DNA of 64,000 bases from Flavivirga rizhaonensis (GCF_004791695.1 NZ_SRSO01000004.1:62001-126000), one strand, 5' to 3'; counted from the first letter of the stretch, positions 19,401 through 29,613 are shown. Program-made: numbers and translations. The notes: generated from the letters alone by a model not told the origin.

Positions 19401-20800
19401 TTAATACTGAAATAAAGCAAAAAACCATTAAGGGTGAAATCTCTTTAACAGGTGTCGGTTTACATACGGGAAAAGATGTTACTTTAACTTTTAAACCAGC
19501 TATTGCTAATTCCGGATTGGCCTTTAAACGAGTTGATTTAGAAGGTACACCAATTATTGAAGCTGATGCTAATTATGTTACTAACACACAAAGAGGTACT
19601 TGTTTAGAGAAAAACGGCGTAGCTATTCAAACTTCAGAGCACGTTCTTGCTGCATTAGTAGGATTAGATGTTGATAACGCTATTCTAGAATTGAATGCCT
19701 CTGAGCCTCCAATTATGGATGGGTCATCTAAGTTTTTTGTTGATGCTATTGAAAAAGCTGGTATTGTAGAACTCGATGCTTTTAGAGAAGAGTTTGTAAT
19801 TACAGATATTGTCTCTTATACAGATGAAGAAACTGGGAGCGAAATTTTAGTAATGCCTTCTAAAGAATACCAAATAACTACCATGGTAGATTTTGGAACC
19901 AAAGTATTAGGTACCCAAAATGCTACTTTAAATAAAATTTCAGATTTCAAAAAGGATATTTCAAATTCGCGTACATTTAGTTTTTTACATGAAATTGAAA
20001 TGCTTCTAGAGCACGGACTAATTAAAGGTGGTGATTTAAATAATGCGATTGTTTATGTAGACAAAGCATTATCTCCAGAAACTATGGATAAATTAAGAAT
20101 TGCCTTTAATAAAGAGTCTATCGCCGTAAAACCAAACGGTATTTTAGATAATTTAACTTTACATCATCCAAATGAAGCAGCACGACATAAACTCCTTGAT
20201 GTTTTAGGAGATTTAGCGCTTATAGGTACAAGAATCCGTGGAAAAGTAATAGCTAATAAACCTGGTCATTTTGTAAACACTCAATTCGCTAAAAAATTAG
20301 CTAAAATAATTAAAAACGAACGCCGCAATAATGTGCCAAATATAGATTTGAATCAACCTCCTCTAATGGATGTAAATCAAATTATGGCCATGTTACCTCA
20401 TAGACAACCTTTTTTATTAATAGATAAAGTTTTTGAGCTTTCTGATAATTATGTTATCGCTACAAAAAATGTTACTATGAACGAACAGTTTTTTGCTGGT
20501 CACTTCCCAGGAGCTCCCGTTATGCCAGGTGTTCTAATTGTAGAAGCTATGGCGCAAACCGGTGGTATTTTAGTGCTTAATACGGTTCCAGATCCAGAAA
20601 ATTACTTAACCTTTTTCATGAAGATGGATAATGTTAAGTTTAAACAAAAAGTAATGCCTGGAGATACATTAATATTTAAATGTACGTTAATAACTCCTAT
20701 TCGTCGTGGTATATGCCACATGCAAGGTTATGCTTATGCCAATGGCAAACTATGTGCAGAAGCAGAACTAATGGCTCAAATCTCTAAAGTAAAAAAATAA
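19391..20800 (+). CDS. lpxC/fabZ: Bifunctional UDP-3-O-acyl-GlcNAc deacetylase / 3-hydroxyacyl-ACP dehydratase
   Basis: This 469-residue fusion is characteristic of Bacteroidota. Residues about 1-310 are LpxC, the Zn-dependent committed step of lipid A synthesis: [24 protein letters not shown] with a zinc His, [12 protein letters not shown], and [20 protein letters not shown] with further zinc ligands. Residues about 320-469 are Fab[15 protein letters not shown], then [20 protein letters not shown], which holds the catalytic His and Glu. The fusion ties the competing lipid A and fatty-acid steps in one polypeptide. It lies between lpxD (overlap 10 bases) and lpxA (2-base gap). Confidence 0.97.
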   Translation: MGIVNTEIKQKTIKGEISLTGVGLHTGKDVTLTFKPAIANSGLAFKRVDLEGTPIIEADANYVTNTQRGTCLEKNGVAIQTSEHVLAALVGLDVDNAILELNASEPPIMDGSSKFFVDAIEKAGIVELDAFREEFVITDIVSYTDEETGSEILVMPSKEYQITTMVDFGTKVLGTQNATLNKISDFKKDISNSRTFSFLHEIEMLLEHGLIKGGDLNNAIVYVDKALSPETMDKLRIAFNKESIAVKPNGILDNLTLHHPNEAARHKLLDVLGDLALIGTRIRGKVIANKPGHFVNTQFAKKLAKIIKNERRNNVPNIDLNQPPLMDVNQIMAMLPHRQPFLLIDKVFELSDNYVIATKNVTMNEQFFAGHFPGAPVMPGVLIVEAMAQTGGILVLNTVPDPENYLTFFMKMDNVKFKQKVMPGDTLIFKCTLITPIRRGICHMQGYAYANGKLCAEAELMAQISKVKK

Positions 20801-20802
20801 AT

Positions 20803-21588
20803 ATGAACCAACCACTAGCATACGTTCACCCAGGTGCCAAAATCGCTAAAAATGTAGTAATAGAACCATTTACAACTATTAACAATAATGTAAAAATAGG
20901 AGAGGGGACTTGGATAGGTAGTAACGTAACCATTATGGAAGGTGCTCGTATTGGTAAAAATTGCAATATTTTTCCTGGCTCAGTTATTTCTGCTGTTCCT
21001 CAGGATTTAAAATATAATGATGAAGATACAACTGTAGAAATTGGTAATAATGTTACTATAAGAGAGTGTGTTACTATTAATAGAGGTACAACCGATAGAA
21101 TGAAAACTGTTATTGGTGATAATTGTTTAATAATGGCGTATTGCCACATTGCTCACGATTGTATTGTTGGGAATAATTGTATTTTCTCTAATAACAGTAC
21201 ACTTGCTGGACATATAACAATAGGAGACCATGTTGTTTTAGCAGGAATGACTGCAGTACATCAATTTGTATCTGTAGGCAACCATGCCTTTGTTACTGGT
21301 GGATCTTTGGTTAGAAAAGATGTACCTCCTTTTGTAAAAGCGGCTCGTGAACCTTTATCCTATGTTGGTATAAATTCTGTTGGTTTAAGAAGGCGTGGGT
21401 TTACAACAGAAAAAATAAGAGAGATTCAGAATATTTTCAGAATACTCTATCAAAAGAATTATAACAATACCCAGGCCTCAGAAATTATTGAAGCAGAGAT
21501 GGAAGCAACTCCAGAACGTGATGAGATCCTTCAATTTATTAAAAATTCACATAGAGGTATCATGAAAGGATATTTCAAATCAAATTAA
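20803..21588 (+). CDS. lpxA: UDP-N-acetylglucosamine acyltransferase
   Basis: This 261-residue enzyme performs the first step of lipid A synthesis, O-acylation of UDP-GlcNAc. It has a left-handed beta-helix of hexapeptide repeats from residue 8 (YVHPGAKIAKNVVIEPFTTI), the NVTIRECVTINRGT motif, the catalytic-His region YCHIAHDCIVGNNCIF and a C-terminal helical domain (GLRRRGFTTEKIREIQNIFR). Length is standard. The start is 2 bases after the fusion gene's stop, and efp follows after 25 bases. Confidence 0.97.
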   Translation: MNQPLAYVHPGAKIAKNVVIEPFTTINNNVKIGEGTWIGSNVTIMEGARIGKNCNIFPGSVISAVPQDLKYNDEDTTVEIGNNVTIRECVTINRGTTDRMKTVIGDNCLIMAYCHIAHDCIVGNNCIFSNNSTLAGHITIGDHVVLAGMTAVHQFVSVGNHAFVTGGSLVRKDVPPFVKAAREPLSYVGINSVGLRRRGFTTEKIREIQNIFRILYQKNYNNTQASEIIEAEMEATPERDEILQFIKNSHRGIMKGYFKSN

Positions 21589-21613
21589 TTAACGATTACA
21601 CAAAAAATATTTT

Positions 21614-22180
21614 ATGGCAACTACAAGTGATATTAGGAATGGATTATGTATTAAATATAATAATGATATTTATAAAATAATAGAATTTTTACACGTAAAA
21701 CCTGGTAAAGGTCCTGCATTTGTTAGAACAAAAATGAAAAGTGTTACTAGTGGTAAAGTTTTAGATAATACCTTTTCTGCTGGTCACAAACTAGAAGATG
21801 TACGCGTTGAAACCCATAAATTTCAATTTTTATATAATGATGGTGAGTATTATCATTTTATGAACACAGAAGATTACACGCAAATTCAATTAGTAGAATC
21901 TGCGTTAGATAATCCTGGTTTAATGAAAGAAGGGGAAGTTGTAACGGTTATTATTAATTCTGAAGACAATATGCCTCTTTCTGTAGAAATGCCTGCAAGT
22001 GTTATATTAGAAGTAACAGCAACAGAGCCAGGAGTAAAAGGAAACACAGCTACTAATGCAACAAAACCTGCAACTGTAGAAACAGGTGCAACTGTTAATG
22101 TTCCTTTATTTATTAATGAAGGTGACAAAATAAAGGTTGAAACAGATAAGGGAACTTATAAAGAGCGTGTAAAGGAATAA
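21614..22180 (+). CDS. efp: Elongation factor P
   Basis: This 188-residue protein relieves ribosome stalling at polyproline. It has a KOW-like N-terminal domain with the loop LHVKPGKGPAFVRTKMK; the conserved Lys of this loop sits near residue 33 and could carry a modification, but no EpmA/YmfI-type partner is visible. The EFP OB domains follow (HKFQFLYNDGEYYHFMNTED; ATEPGVKGNTATNATKPAT). It is placed inside the lipid A operon, an arrangement common in Flavobacteriia, with a 7-base gap to the next acyltransferase. Confidence 0.97.
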   Translation: MATTSDIRNGLCIKYNNDIYKIIEFLHVKPGKGPAFVRTKMKSVTSGKVLDNTFSAGHKLEDVRVETHKFQFLYNDGEYYHFMNTEDYTQIQLVESALDNPGLMKEGEVVTVIINSEDNMPLSVEMPASVILEVTATEPGVKGNTATNATKPATVETGATVNVPLFINEGDKIKVETDKGTYKERVKE

Positions 22181-22187
22181 TTTATAA

Positions 22188-23132
22188 ATGAAATTTCCTC
22201 AACCACATACTTTAAAAGACATAGCACAATTAATTGATTGTACCTTTGTTGGTAATGATGATTTTTCTGTTCTTGGAATGAATGAAATTCATGTCGTAGA
22301 ACCAGGAGATATTGTTTTTGTTGATCATCCTAAATATTACGATAAAGCACTTGATTCTGCTGCGACTATTATACTTATTAATAAAGAAGTTACATGTCCT
22401 CAGGGAAAAGCATTATTAATAAGTGATGATCCCTTTAGAGACTTTAACAAGCTTACAAATCATTTTAAACCATTCCAATCTAGCAATAGTCAAATATCCA
22501 GCAGTGCAACCATTGGTAAAAACTCAATAATTCAGCCCAATAGTTTTATTGGCCATAATGTTGTAATAGGTGATAATTGTGTTATTCATTCTAATGTAAG
22601 CATCTATGATGATGCCGTAATAGGAAACCATGTTACTATACATGCTGGATCTGTTTTAGGAGGAAATGCCTTCTATTACAAAAATAGACCAGAAGGCTTC
22701 GATCGCTTAAAATCCAGTGGACGTGTTGTTTTAGAAGATCATGTAGATATTGGTGCAGGATGCACAATAGATAGAGGTGTTACAGCAGATACTCGGATTA
22801 AAGAAGGCACAAAGATTGATAATTTAGTTCAAATAGGGCACGATACTGTTATTGGAAAGAAATGTTTAATAGCCTCACAAGTAGGAATAGCAGGTTGTGT
22901 TATTATTGAAGATGAAGTGACTATTTGGGGGCAAGTTGGGATAACAAGTGGGATCACCATTGGAAAAAAAGCCGTAATATCTGCAAAGGCAGGCGTTAGT
23001 AAATCGTTAGAAGGTGGCAAAAGTTATTTTGGAATACCAGCAGATGATTTTCGCTCAAAATATAAAGAAATTGCATCGATAAGAAAGATTCCCGAAATAC
23101 TAGATAAATTAAAGAAACAAGACAAAAAATAG
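22188..23132 (+). CDS. Second LpxD-like N-acyltransferase
   Basis: The 314-residue protein has the same plan as LpxD: an N-terminal uridine-binding-like domain (FPQPHTLKDIAQLIDCTFVG, DIVFVDHPKYYDKALDS) and a long left-handed beta-helix (VDIGAGCTIDRG, DNLVQIGHDTVIGKK). A His sits where LpxD has its catalytic base. It is shorter than the LpxD upstream and differs in the loop GGNAFYYKNRPEGFDRLKSS. Annotation pipelines also call it LpxD, but two copies in one operon suggest that it acts on another acyl acceptor or acyl length. It follows efp by 7 bases. Confidence 0.85.
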   Translation: MKFPQPHTLKDIAQLIDCTFVGNDDFSVLGMNEIHVVEPGDIVFVDHPKYYDKALDSAATIILINKEVTCPQGKALLISDDPFRDFNKLTNHFKPFQSSNSQISSSATIGKNSIIQPNSFIGHNVVIGDNCVIHSNVSIYDDAVIGNHVTIHAGSVLGGNAFYYKNRPEGFDRLKSSGRVVLEDHVDIGAGCTIDRGVTADTRIKEGTKIDNLVQIGHDTVIGKKCLIASQVGIAGCVIIEDEVTIWGQVGITSGITIGKKAVISAKAGVSKSLEGGKSYFGIPADDFRSKYKEIASIRKIPEILDKLKKQDKK

Positions 23133-23192
23133 AGCTTAATATTTCTAAAAATAAAAAGTACGTTTTTACTTTAGAATTTTAATACAAAAAAT

Positions 23193-23200
23193 TACATTTG
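23193..23200 (+). promoter_or_regulatory. -7 box TACATTTG for sucD
   Basis: Exact TAnnTTTG match 34 bases before the sucD start codon. Together with the 100-base gap it suggests sucD has its own promoter apart from the lipid A operon. Confidence 0.45.
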
Positions 23201-23234
23201 CTCAATTAAATTAATAAAAGACAAATAATCTCCT

Positions 23235-24107
23235 ATGAGTGTTTTAGTAAATAAAGATTCAAAAATTATAGTTCAAGGGTTTACAGGTAGTGAAGGTACA
23301 TTTCACGCGAGTCAAATGATTGAATATGGAACCAATGTTGTTGGAGGTGTGACACCAGGAAAAGGTGGGCAAACACATTTAGACAAACCAGTTTTTAATA
23401 CGGTTTTAGATGCTGTTAAAGAAGTTGGAGCAGATACAACTATTATTTTTGTACCACCTGCTTTTGCGGCAGATGCTATTATGGAAGCTGCGGATGCTGG
23501 TATTAAAGTTATTATTACAATTACAGAAGGTATTCCTGTTGCAGATATGATTACGGCGTCTAATTATATAAAAAATAAAGACTGTCGCTTAATTGGACCT
23601 AACTGCCCAGGTGTTATTACTCCAGAAGAAGCTAAAGTTGGTATTATGCCAGGTTTTGTTTTCAAAAAAGGCAAAGTAGGTATTGTTTCTAAATCTGGAA
23701 CATTAACATATGAAGCTGCAGACCAAGTTGTAAAACAAGGATTAGGAATTACTACAGCAATAGGTATTGGTGGAGATCCAATTATAGGAACAACAACTAA
23801 AGAAGCCGTTGAGTTACTAATTAACGACCCAGAAACTGAAGCCGTTGTAATGATTGGGGAAATAGGAGGTCAATTAGAAGCAGATGCTGCAAATTGGTAT
23901 AAAGAAAGTGGTAGTAAAAAGCCTGTAGTTGGTTTTATAGCCGGAGAAACAGCTCCTGCTGGTCGTACTATGGGGCATGCTGGTGCTATAGTTGGAGGAA
24001 GTGATGATACTGCCCAAGCTAAAAAGAAAATTATGAGAACTTGTGGAATTCATGTAGTTGATTCTCCTGCAGAAATAGGTAAGAAAATAGCAGAAGTATT
24101 AGGGTAA
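23235..24107 (+). CDS. sucD: Succinate-CoA ligase alpha subunit
   Basis: This 290-residue TCA-cycle enzyme subunit has a CoA-binding Rossmann domain ([31 protein letters not shown]) and a ligase domain with [11 protein letters not shown]. The phosphohistidine loop is [13 protein letters not shown] near residue 245. The beta subunit sucC is not adjacent, which is usual in Flavobacteriia, so the complex must be assembled from separate loci. The gene has its own -7 box and is followed by an intrinsic terminator. Confidence 0.97.
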   Translation: MSVLVNKDSKIIVQGFTGSEGTFHASQMIEYGTNVVGGVTPGKGGQTHLDKPVFNTVLDAVKEVGADTTIIFVPPAFAADAIMEAADAGIKVIITITEGIPVADMITASNYIKNKDCRLIGPNCPGVITPEEAKVGIMPGFVFKKGKVGIVSKSGTLTYEAADQVVKQGLGITTAIGIGGDPIIGTTTKEAVELLINDPETEAVVMIGEIGGQLEADAANWYKESGSKKPVVGFIAGETAPAGRTMGHAGAIVGGSDDTAQAKKKIMRTCGIHVVDSPAEIGKKIAEVLG

Positions 24108-24218
24108 CTTAATCTAAAAATTCTCCGACCTTTTGGGAGGGGTTTCCTATTACATCTCTCCTTTGGAGAGGTCAGAACTTCTTTTCCGGCAGTTCTGGGT
24201 GAGGCAATATAAAATATA

Positions 24219-24253
24219 AATCCGTTGACTTTTATTTGTTAACGGATTTTTTT
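24219..24253 (+). terminator. Intrinsic terminator after sucD
   Basis: AAATCCGTTgAC pairs with GTTAACGGATTT across an AT-rich loop and is followed by a T run. Between the sucD stop and this hairpin, 24121-24210 holds a degraded dispersed repeat (TTTTGGGAGGGG and CTCCTTTGGAGAGG). Confidence 0.7.
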
Positions 24254-24330
24254 GTGGAATAAAGTAAAATATAAGGTAACAAAATGATGGTCTTGTTGAT
24301 ATACTAGTATAAAGCTAAAAAACAGAGATC

Positions 24331-24906
24331 ATGAAAGCACAAAAACTAATTTGGGGATTAATTATTATAGGAATATTTTTTAATAGCTGTTCGAAGGATG
24401 ATGATGAAATAGAAGTTGTAGAAGCCACATCACAATATCCGATGAAATCGTTGATAGAAAGCGGGCATATGCAAGTTAACTATCAAAAAGTAAATAGTCC
24501 TAGTACCTTCGAGATGGGATACAAATTTAAAACATTTAAAAGCGGAAAAATTACAGCACTAGGTATTAGAGTACCGAATAATGAGACTTATCGAGCAACG
24601 TTGTGGAATGTAGAAACAGAAGCCATTTTAGCAACTGTAATGGTTGTTTCAAGTTCTGGACTTTTATCTTTCGAAGATATAGAACCCATAACTATCGACT
24701 CTGGAACAACATACTTCGTTTCTGTTAATACAAACGACTATTACCAATTTACTAATGCTGGAAATAACTTATTCCCTATAGAAATGGGAGATGTATTAAT
24801 TTCTGGTTATGGGTCTAACTATGGTACAAGTCAAACATTACCAACTACATTCTCAGAAACATCTTATCTAGGAATGGTAGATATTAAGTTTGTAGCAAAT
24901 AACTAA
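24331..24906 (+). CDS. Lipoprotein with DUF4082-like domain
   Basis: The 191-residue protein has a lipobox NSC (Cys about 20) followed by an acidic run (SKDDDEIEV), the signal for outer-membrane surface export of lipoproteins in Bacteroidota. The rest resembles DUF4082 beta-sandwich domains (YEMGYKFKT-like start, ITALGIRVPNNETYRATLWN, GTTYFVSVNTNDYY). This suggests a surface protein binding or shielding carbohydrate or protein, though no function is established. It is monocistronic between two hairpins. Confidence 0.75.
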   Translation: MKAQKLIWGLIIIGIFFNSCSKDDDEIEVVEATSQYPMKSLIESGHMQVNYQKVNSPSTFEMGYKFKTFKSGKITALGIRVPNNETYRATLWNVETEAILATVMVVSSSGLLSFEDIEPITIDSGTTYFVSVNTNDYYQFTNAGNNLFPIEMGDVLISGYGSNYGTSQTLPTTFSETSYLGMVDIKFVANN

Positions 24907-24937
24907 TGCATATCTAAAATATAAAATAGGCAATATG

Positions 24938-24977
24938 AAAAATCCACCGACTATTATTAGCTGGTGGATTTTAATTT
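24938..24977 (+). terminator. Intrinsic terminator after the DUF4082 lipoprotein
   Basis: AAAATCCACC pairs with GGTGGATTTT, followed by an AT stretch (TTAATTT). It may act in both directions because the next gene is convergent. Confidence 0.65.
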
Positions 24978-25002
24978 ATGTGAAAATTATTTTATTATCT
25001 GT

Positions 25003-25698
25003 TTAAGGAACTCTGGTATATTCAATTGAAGTATCAAATCCATCAATATTTAATATAATAGTTTCTCCTTGCTCTGCAAGATTAGAAACATCAAAAAAAG
25101 TTGTGGCAGATATTGAGATTGGCTTCGTTAAGTTTTCTTTAATATTAAATTTTATACGTCTTTGCGTAGGCATACTTTCTAGTACCTCCCCGGAATCTAC
25201 CAATATAACATCTTCAATTCTATCTTGAGTAGAAAGAATGCTAAACGTTATATTCAAACAATTACCATTAATCTCCGCAGATGTAATAGGTGAGGGCTTT
25301 AATTTTTTATAGAGTTTAGGGCTAATTATAGTCCCCTTTTCGCAATTTCTATCAGTGAATAACACTTTTTTATTGATGGCTTTTGTGTCAAAATCCGGAC
25401 ACGTATTTATTCCTGCAATGCCCCCAAATTCGCAAACTTTATTCTTTTTGCAATCATAAACAATAACAAAGCCATCTGCACAATTTAAGCAGTTATTTAT
25501 TGAAAAAACGGTTTGCTGTTTATAATCATATTGTATGATTTCTAAGCCATTAGGATTAGGGTTATTAACCAATTCCTTTAACCATTCAACATTTTCAAGC
25601 GGATCTGCTGAGCATATTTTGGAAGAAGCATTATCATCATCAGTTTCATTACATCCAAAAAATGATATTAATAATAAAAGAAGAAATGTATATTTCAT
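25003..25698 (-). CDS. Lipoprotein of unknown function, DUF6970-like N-terminal domain
   Basis: The 231-residue protein has a lipobox FFGC (Cys about 16) and an acidic export signal (NETDDDNAS). Residues about 35-105 have the pattern WLKELV ... IIQYDYKQQTVF ... NCLNCADGFVIVYDCKKN ... CEFGGIAGINTCPDF, which I associate with DUF6970, a short Cys-rich domain of Bacteroidota lipoproteins. The C-terminal half looks like a small beta domain (SAEINGNCLNITFSIL). The function is not known. It is convergent with the DUF4082 lipoprotein. Confidence 0.7.
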   Translation of the reverse strand: MKYTFLLLLLISFFGCNETDDDNASSKICSADPLENVEWLKELVNNPNPNGLEIIQYDYKQQTVFSINNCLNCADGFVIVYDCKKNKVCEFGGIAGINTCPDFDTKAINKKVLFTDRNCEKGTIISPKLYKKLKPSPITSAEINGNCLNITFSILSTQDRIEDVILVDSGEVLESMPTQRRIKFNIKENLTKPISISATTFFDVSNLAEQGETIILNIDGFDTSIEYTRVP

Positions 25699-25840
25699 AG
25701 TGCTTGGGTTTAAACTTTACGATATAATTCAATTATTAGATGCAATCAACAAACAAAGGTTGCGTAAAAAAGGAATCTTTTGGTTATCATTTATAATATG
25801 ATTTTATATCATTTTTTATATGATACAACATTGTATTTCC

Positions 25841-25848
25841 TATATTTG
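25841..25848 (+). promoter_or_regulatory. -7 box TATATTTG for fabG
   Basis: Exact TAnnTTTG match 83 bases before the fabG start, giving a leader of about 75 bases. Confidence 0.42.
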
Positions 25849-25931
25849 AATATCTAATTTATTAACGAACTTTAAGAACGAAAAACACGATATGTATAAT
25901 TGTGTTTTTGTGTCAAATTAAAAATATCTAA

Positions 25932-26678
25932 ATGAAATTATTACAAGGAAAAACAGCCATAGTTACAGGTGCTAGTCGTGGAATTGGTAAAGGAATTGCG
26001 AAAGTTTATGCAGAACAAGGTGCCAATGTAGCATTTACATATAGTTCTTCTGTAGAAGCTGCAAATGCATTAGAAGCAGAATTAAATGCCCTGGGCATAA
26101 AAGCAAAAGGATATCAAAGTAATGCAGCAAGTTTTGATGATGCTCAAAAACTAGCTGATGAAGTTGTTTCAGAATTTGGATCTATCGATATTTTAGTAAA
26201 TAACGCAGGTATCACAAAGGATAACTTATTAATGCGTATTAGTGAAGAAGACTTTGATACCGTTATAGAAGTTAACTTAAAGTCTGTTTTTAATATGACA
26301 AAAGCAGTACAGAGAACTATGTTAAAACAACGTAAAGGTTCCATTATAAACATGAGTTCTGTAGTTGGAGTTAAAGGAAATGCCGGACAAACTAATTATG
26401 CAGCTTCAAAAGCAGGAATTATTGGGTTTTCTAAATCGGTTGCCTTAGAACTAGGTTCAAGAAACATAAGAAGTAATGTAGTTGCTCCAGGGTTTATTGA
26501 AACAGAAATGACAGCAAAGTTAGATGAAGAGATTGTTAAAGGATGGCGTGCTGGAATCCCTTTAAAACGCGGAGGAACACCAGAAGATATAGCAAATGTT
26601 TGTGTGTTTTTAGGCAGTGATATGAGTGCTTATGTAACGGGGCAGACTCTAAATGTTGATGGAGGTATGCTGACTTAA
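25932..26678 (+). CDS. fabG: 3-oxoacyl-[acyl-carrier-protein] reductase
   Basis: The 248-residue SDR has TGASRGIGKG (NADP loop), NNAGITKDNLLMRISEEDF (strongly FabG-like), the Ser-Tyr-Lys active site in INMSSVVGVKGNAGQTNYAASKAG, and the C-terminal GQTLNVDGGM. It reduces beta-ketoacyl-ACP in fatty acid elongation. Sequence quality and length match housekeeping FabG rather than a generic SDR. A 51-base gap to the vWA gene may allow co-transcription. Confidence 0.94.
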   Translation: MKLLQGKTAIVTGASRGIGKGIAKVYAEQGANVAFTYSSSVEAANALEAELNALGIKAKGYQSNAASFDDAQKLADEVVSEFGSIDILVNNAGITKDNLLMRISEEDFDTVIEVNLKSVFNMTKAVQRTMLKQRKGSIINMSSVVGVKGNAGQTNYAASKAGIIGFSKSVALELGSRNIRSNVVAPGFIETEMTAKLDEEIVKGWRAGIPLKRGGTPEDIANVCVFLGSDMSAYVTGQTLNVDGGMLT

Positions 26679-26729
26679 ATTTTAGATTTACGAATCACGA
26701 TTTTTGAATTCTAAAATCAGTAACCTTAA

Positions 26730-28763
26730 ATGCAAACAGAAACTCTTATTTATATCATACTCGCTGGAATAGGAGCTATTTTATTAGCCTTATTCCAGTA
26801 TTACAATAAAAAGAAAAGCATGTCTAAATTAAACATGCTTTTTTCTTTTTTAAGATTTCTTAGTATTTTTTCTATTCTTCTATTACTTATAAATCCAAAG
26901 TTTGAACAACTTAGTTTTTTTGTTGAAAAGCCTAACCTGGTGGTCGCTATAGATAACTCAAGTTCTATAAAACACCTAAATCAAGATACTCAAGCCATTA
27001 GTTTAGTTGAAAAATTATCCAATAATGATAAATTAAATGATAAATTCAATATAGATCTATATACATTTGGAGAATCACTTAAAGCTTCAGATTCAACTAC
27101 TTTCTTTGAAAACCAAACAAATATAAATAATGCTTTTAAGCAATTATCTCAGATATACAGGCAAACTACAGCTCCTACAGTAATAATTTCAGACGGTAAT
27201 CAAACCTATGGTAACGATTATCAATTTGCAACATCAACATACAAACAAAACATTTTTCCAATAATATTGGGAGATACCGTAACATATACCGATTTAAAAA
27301 TCCAGCAATTAAATGTAAATAAGTATGCCTATTTAAAAAACAGATTCCCTATTGAAGCCATACTAGTCTACAATGGAAATAATGCTATAAGTTCTCGCTT
27401 TATAGTAACAAAGGGCAATGCAACTGTTTATTCTGAATCAATACGTTTTTCAAAAGAAAACAACTCTAAGATTGTTAACTTTACATTGCCAGCAAATGGA
27501 GTTGGTGTGAGTAGCTATAGAGCAACAATTGTTCCTATAGACCATGAAAAAAACAAGATTAATAACTCTAAAAACTTTGCCGTAGAAGTTATCGATCAGA
27601 AAACAAAAATTGCTATTGTAAGTGATTTTCCACATCCAGATTTAGGAACTTTTAAAAAAAGCATAGAAAGTAATGAGCAACGCTCAGTTACATTTTTAAA
27701 CTCAAAAGAAATTTTGAATCAAATAAATGATTTTCAATTAATTATAATTAATCAGCCAAATTATAAGTTTAAGGAATTATTTGATATTTTAAAAAAAGAT
27801 AATAAGAACTATTTTACTATTATAGGAACAAAATCTGATTTAAATTTTATAAATAATAATAAACTAGGATTCACATACGAAATAACAAATCAAACCGAAA
27901 GTTATCAAGCAGAGTTGAATACCAATTACACACCTTTTATAGTTGATGATATTAATTTTGAATTATTCCCTCCTTTAAATTCAAATTACGGATTAGTATC
28001 ATTTACAATACCATTCGAGTCTATTTTAAATAAAAGCATCAATGGAATTTCGACAAATGAACCGTTATTAGTAACCTATGAAACCAATGGTAGGAGAGAA
28101 GGTGTTCTATTTGGTGAAAACATTTGGCAATGGAGAGCACAGAGCTACATTAACAATAAATCATTTAATCAATTTGATGACTTTATAGGAAAACTTGTCC
28201 AGTACCTAGCTTCAAACAAAAGAAAAGATCGATTAAATATTGATTATGAATCTTTTTATAATGGCAGTAGTAATATTATAATAAAAGCTGAATTTTTCGA
28301 TAAAAACTACATTTTCGACGCGCGAGAAACACTTAACATTTCAGTAACAGATGAAACCTCAAAAGAAACCAAAACATTTCCGCTTATTCTTAAAAACAAT
28401 AACTTTCAAGTAGATTTAAGTAGTTTACCACCTTCAGAATATAATTTTACGGTAAGTGCAACCAATGATAAAGTATCTAAATCTGGGAGCTTTCAGGTTT
28501 TAGAATATAATGTAGAACAACAATTTTTAAATGCCAATGTAACAAAGTTGCAACAGTTAGCTACTAACAGTGAGGGTAAAAGTTATTTTATTGACAATAC
28601 AGAAAGCTTAATAAACGATTTATTAAATGACAATCGTTTTGTATCCATTCAAAAAAGCCATAAAAATATCATACCTTTGATAGATTGGAAATATCTACTC
28701 ATTATACTAGCTTTAAGCTTGGGTTTAGAGTGGTTTATTAGAAAATATAACGGATTAATTTAA
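26730..28763 (+). CDS. Membrane protein with von Willebrand factor A-like domain
   Basis: The 677-residue protein has two N-terminal membrane helices (LIYIILAGIGAILLALFQYY; FLRFLSIFSILLLLINP), then a periplasmic vWA-like domain beginning with the MIDAS-type DNSSS in LVVAIDNSSSIKHLN, beta-rich linker domains, and one C-terminal helix (YLLIILALSLGLEWFIRKY). This is the BatA-like architecture found singly in many Flavobacteriia; the role is unknown but may concern cell-envelope assembly. No MoxR ATPase or BatB lies next to it. The prohibitin gene starts 13 bases after it, so they probably form one transcript. Confidence 0.82.
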   Translation: MQTETLIYIILAGIGAILLALFQYYNKKKSMSKLNMLFSFLRFLSIFSILLLLINPKFEQLSFFVEKPNLVVAIDNSSSIKHLNQDTQAISLVEKLSNNDKLNDKFNIDLYTFGESLKASDSTTFFENQTNINNAFKQLSQIYRQTTAPTVIISDGNQTYGNDYQFATSTYKQNIFPIILGDTVTYTDLKIQQLNVNKYAYLKNRFPIEAILVYNGNNAISSRFIVTKGNATVYSESIRFSKENNSKIVNFTLPANGVGVSSYRATIVPIDHEKNKINNSKNFAVEVIDQKTKIAIVSDFPHPDLGTFKKSIESNEQRSVTFLNSKEILNQINDFQLIIINQPNYKFKELFDILKKDNKNYFTIIGTKSDLNFINNNKLGFTYEITNQTESYQAELNTNYTPFIVDDINFELFPPLNSNYGLVSFTIPFESILNKSINGISTNEPLLVTYETNGRREGVLFGENIWQWRAQSYINNKSFNQFDDFIGKLVQYLASNKRKDRLNIDYESFYNGSSNIIIKAEFFDKNYIFDARETLNISVTDETSKETKTFPLILKNNNFQVDLSSLPPSEYNFTVSATNDKVSKSGSFQVLEYNVEQQFLNANVTKLQQLATNSEGKSYFIDNTESLINDLLNDNRFVSIQKSHKNIIPLIDWKYLLIILALSLGLEWFIRKYNGLI

Positions 28764-28775
28764 ATAAAAATAATA

Positions 28776-29591
28776 ATGGAAAAATTACCAAAAATTGCAT
28801 TACCCGCAATTATTGCTACAATAGTACTTGTTGTAATATTAGCAAAATCTGCTGTAACTATAGATTCTGGTGAAGCAGGTGTCTTGTTTAAGACCTTTGG
28901 AGAAGGAGTTGTAACTAGTGAGCCACCAATGGCAGAAGGATTTCATATAGTAGCACCTTGGAATAAGGTTTATGTTTATGAAGTACGTCAACAAGAACTT
29001 TTTGAAAAAATGAAAGTACTATCTTCAAATGGATTAGAAATTCAAATTGATGCTTCAGCTTGGTACGAGCCTGTTTATAAAGACCTTGGTAATTTACACC
29101 AGTCTCTTGGGCAGAACTATTTGCAACGCGTTATACAGCCAGCCATTCGTTCTGCTGCGCGAAGTGTTGTTGGACGTTACACCCCAGAACAACTATATTC
29201 AAGTAAACGTGACGCTATTCAAGATGAAATTTACGAAGAAACCAAAAAGATATTGGAAAAGCAATATGTCCAATTAAATGAAGTATTAGTTAGAGATGTT
29301 ACATTGCCCAATACAATTAAAGATGCTATCGAACGTAAATTAAAGCAAGAACAAGAATCTCTAGAATATGAATTTAGATTGGTTACTGCTGCTAAAGAAG
29401 CGGAGAAAGTAATTATTGAAGCTGAAGGAAAAGCAGAATCAAACAGAATTTTAAGCGCGTCTTTAACAGATAAAATTTTACAAGATAAAGGTATTGATGC
29501 CACTATGAAATTAGCAGAATCTCCAAATAGCAAGGTGATTGTTATTGGTTCTGGCGATAGCGGATTACCTATTATACTTGGGAATCAATAA
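28776..29591 (+). CDS. Prohibitin-family (SPFH/band 7) membrane protein
   Basis: The 271-residue protein has one N-terminal membrane helix (PAIIATIVLVVILAKSAV), an SPFH domain (SGEAGVLFKTFGEG ... YEVRQQELFEKMKVLSSNGLEI, with IRSAARSVVGRY) and a coiled-coil stretch (EYEFRLVTAAKEAEKVIIEAEGKAESN). SPFH proteins form large ring oligomers in the membrane and often regulate FtsH-type proteases. It lies directly after the vWA membrane protein. Confidence 0.92.
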   Translation: MEKLPKIALPAIIATIVLVVILAKSAVTIDSGEAGVLFKTFGEGVVTSEPPMAEGFHIVAPWNKVYVYEVRQQELFEKMKVLSSNGLEIQIDASAWYEPVYKDLGNLHQSLGQNYLQRVIQPAIRSAARSVVGRYTPEQLYSSKRDAIQDEIYEETKKILEKQYVQLNEVLVRDVTLPNTIKDAIERKLKQEQESLEYEFRLVTAAKEAEKVIIEAEGKAESNRILSASLTDKILQDKGIDATMKLAESPNSKVIVIGSGDSGLPIILGNQ

Positions 29592-29613
29592 AAATAATCT
29601 TCTCAATAATTAT

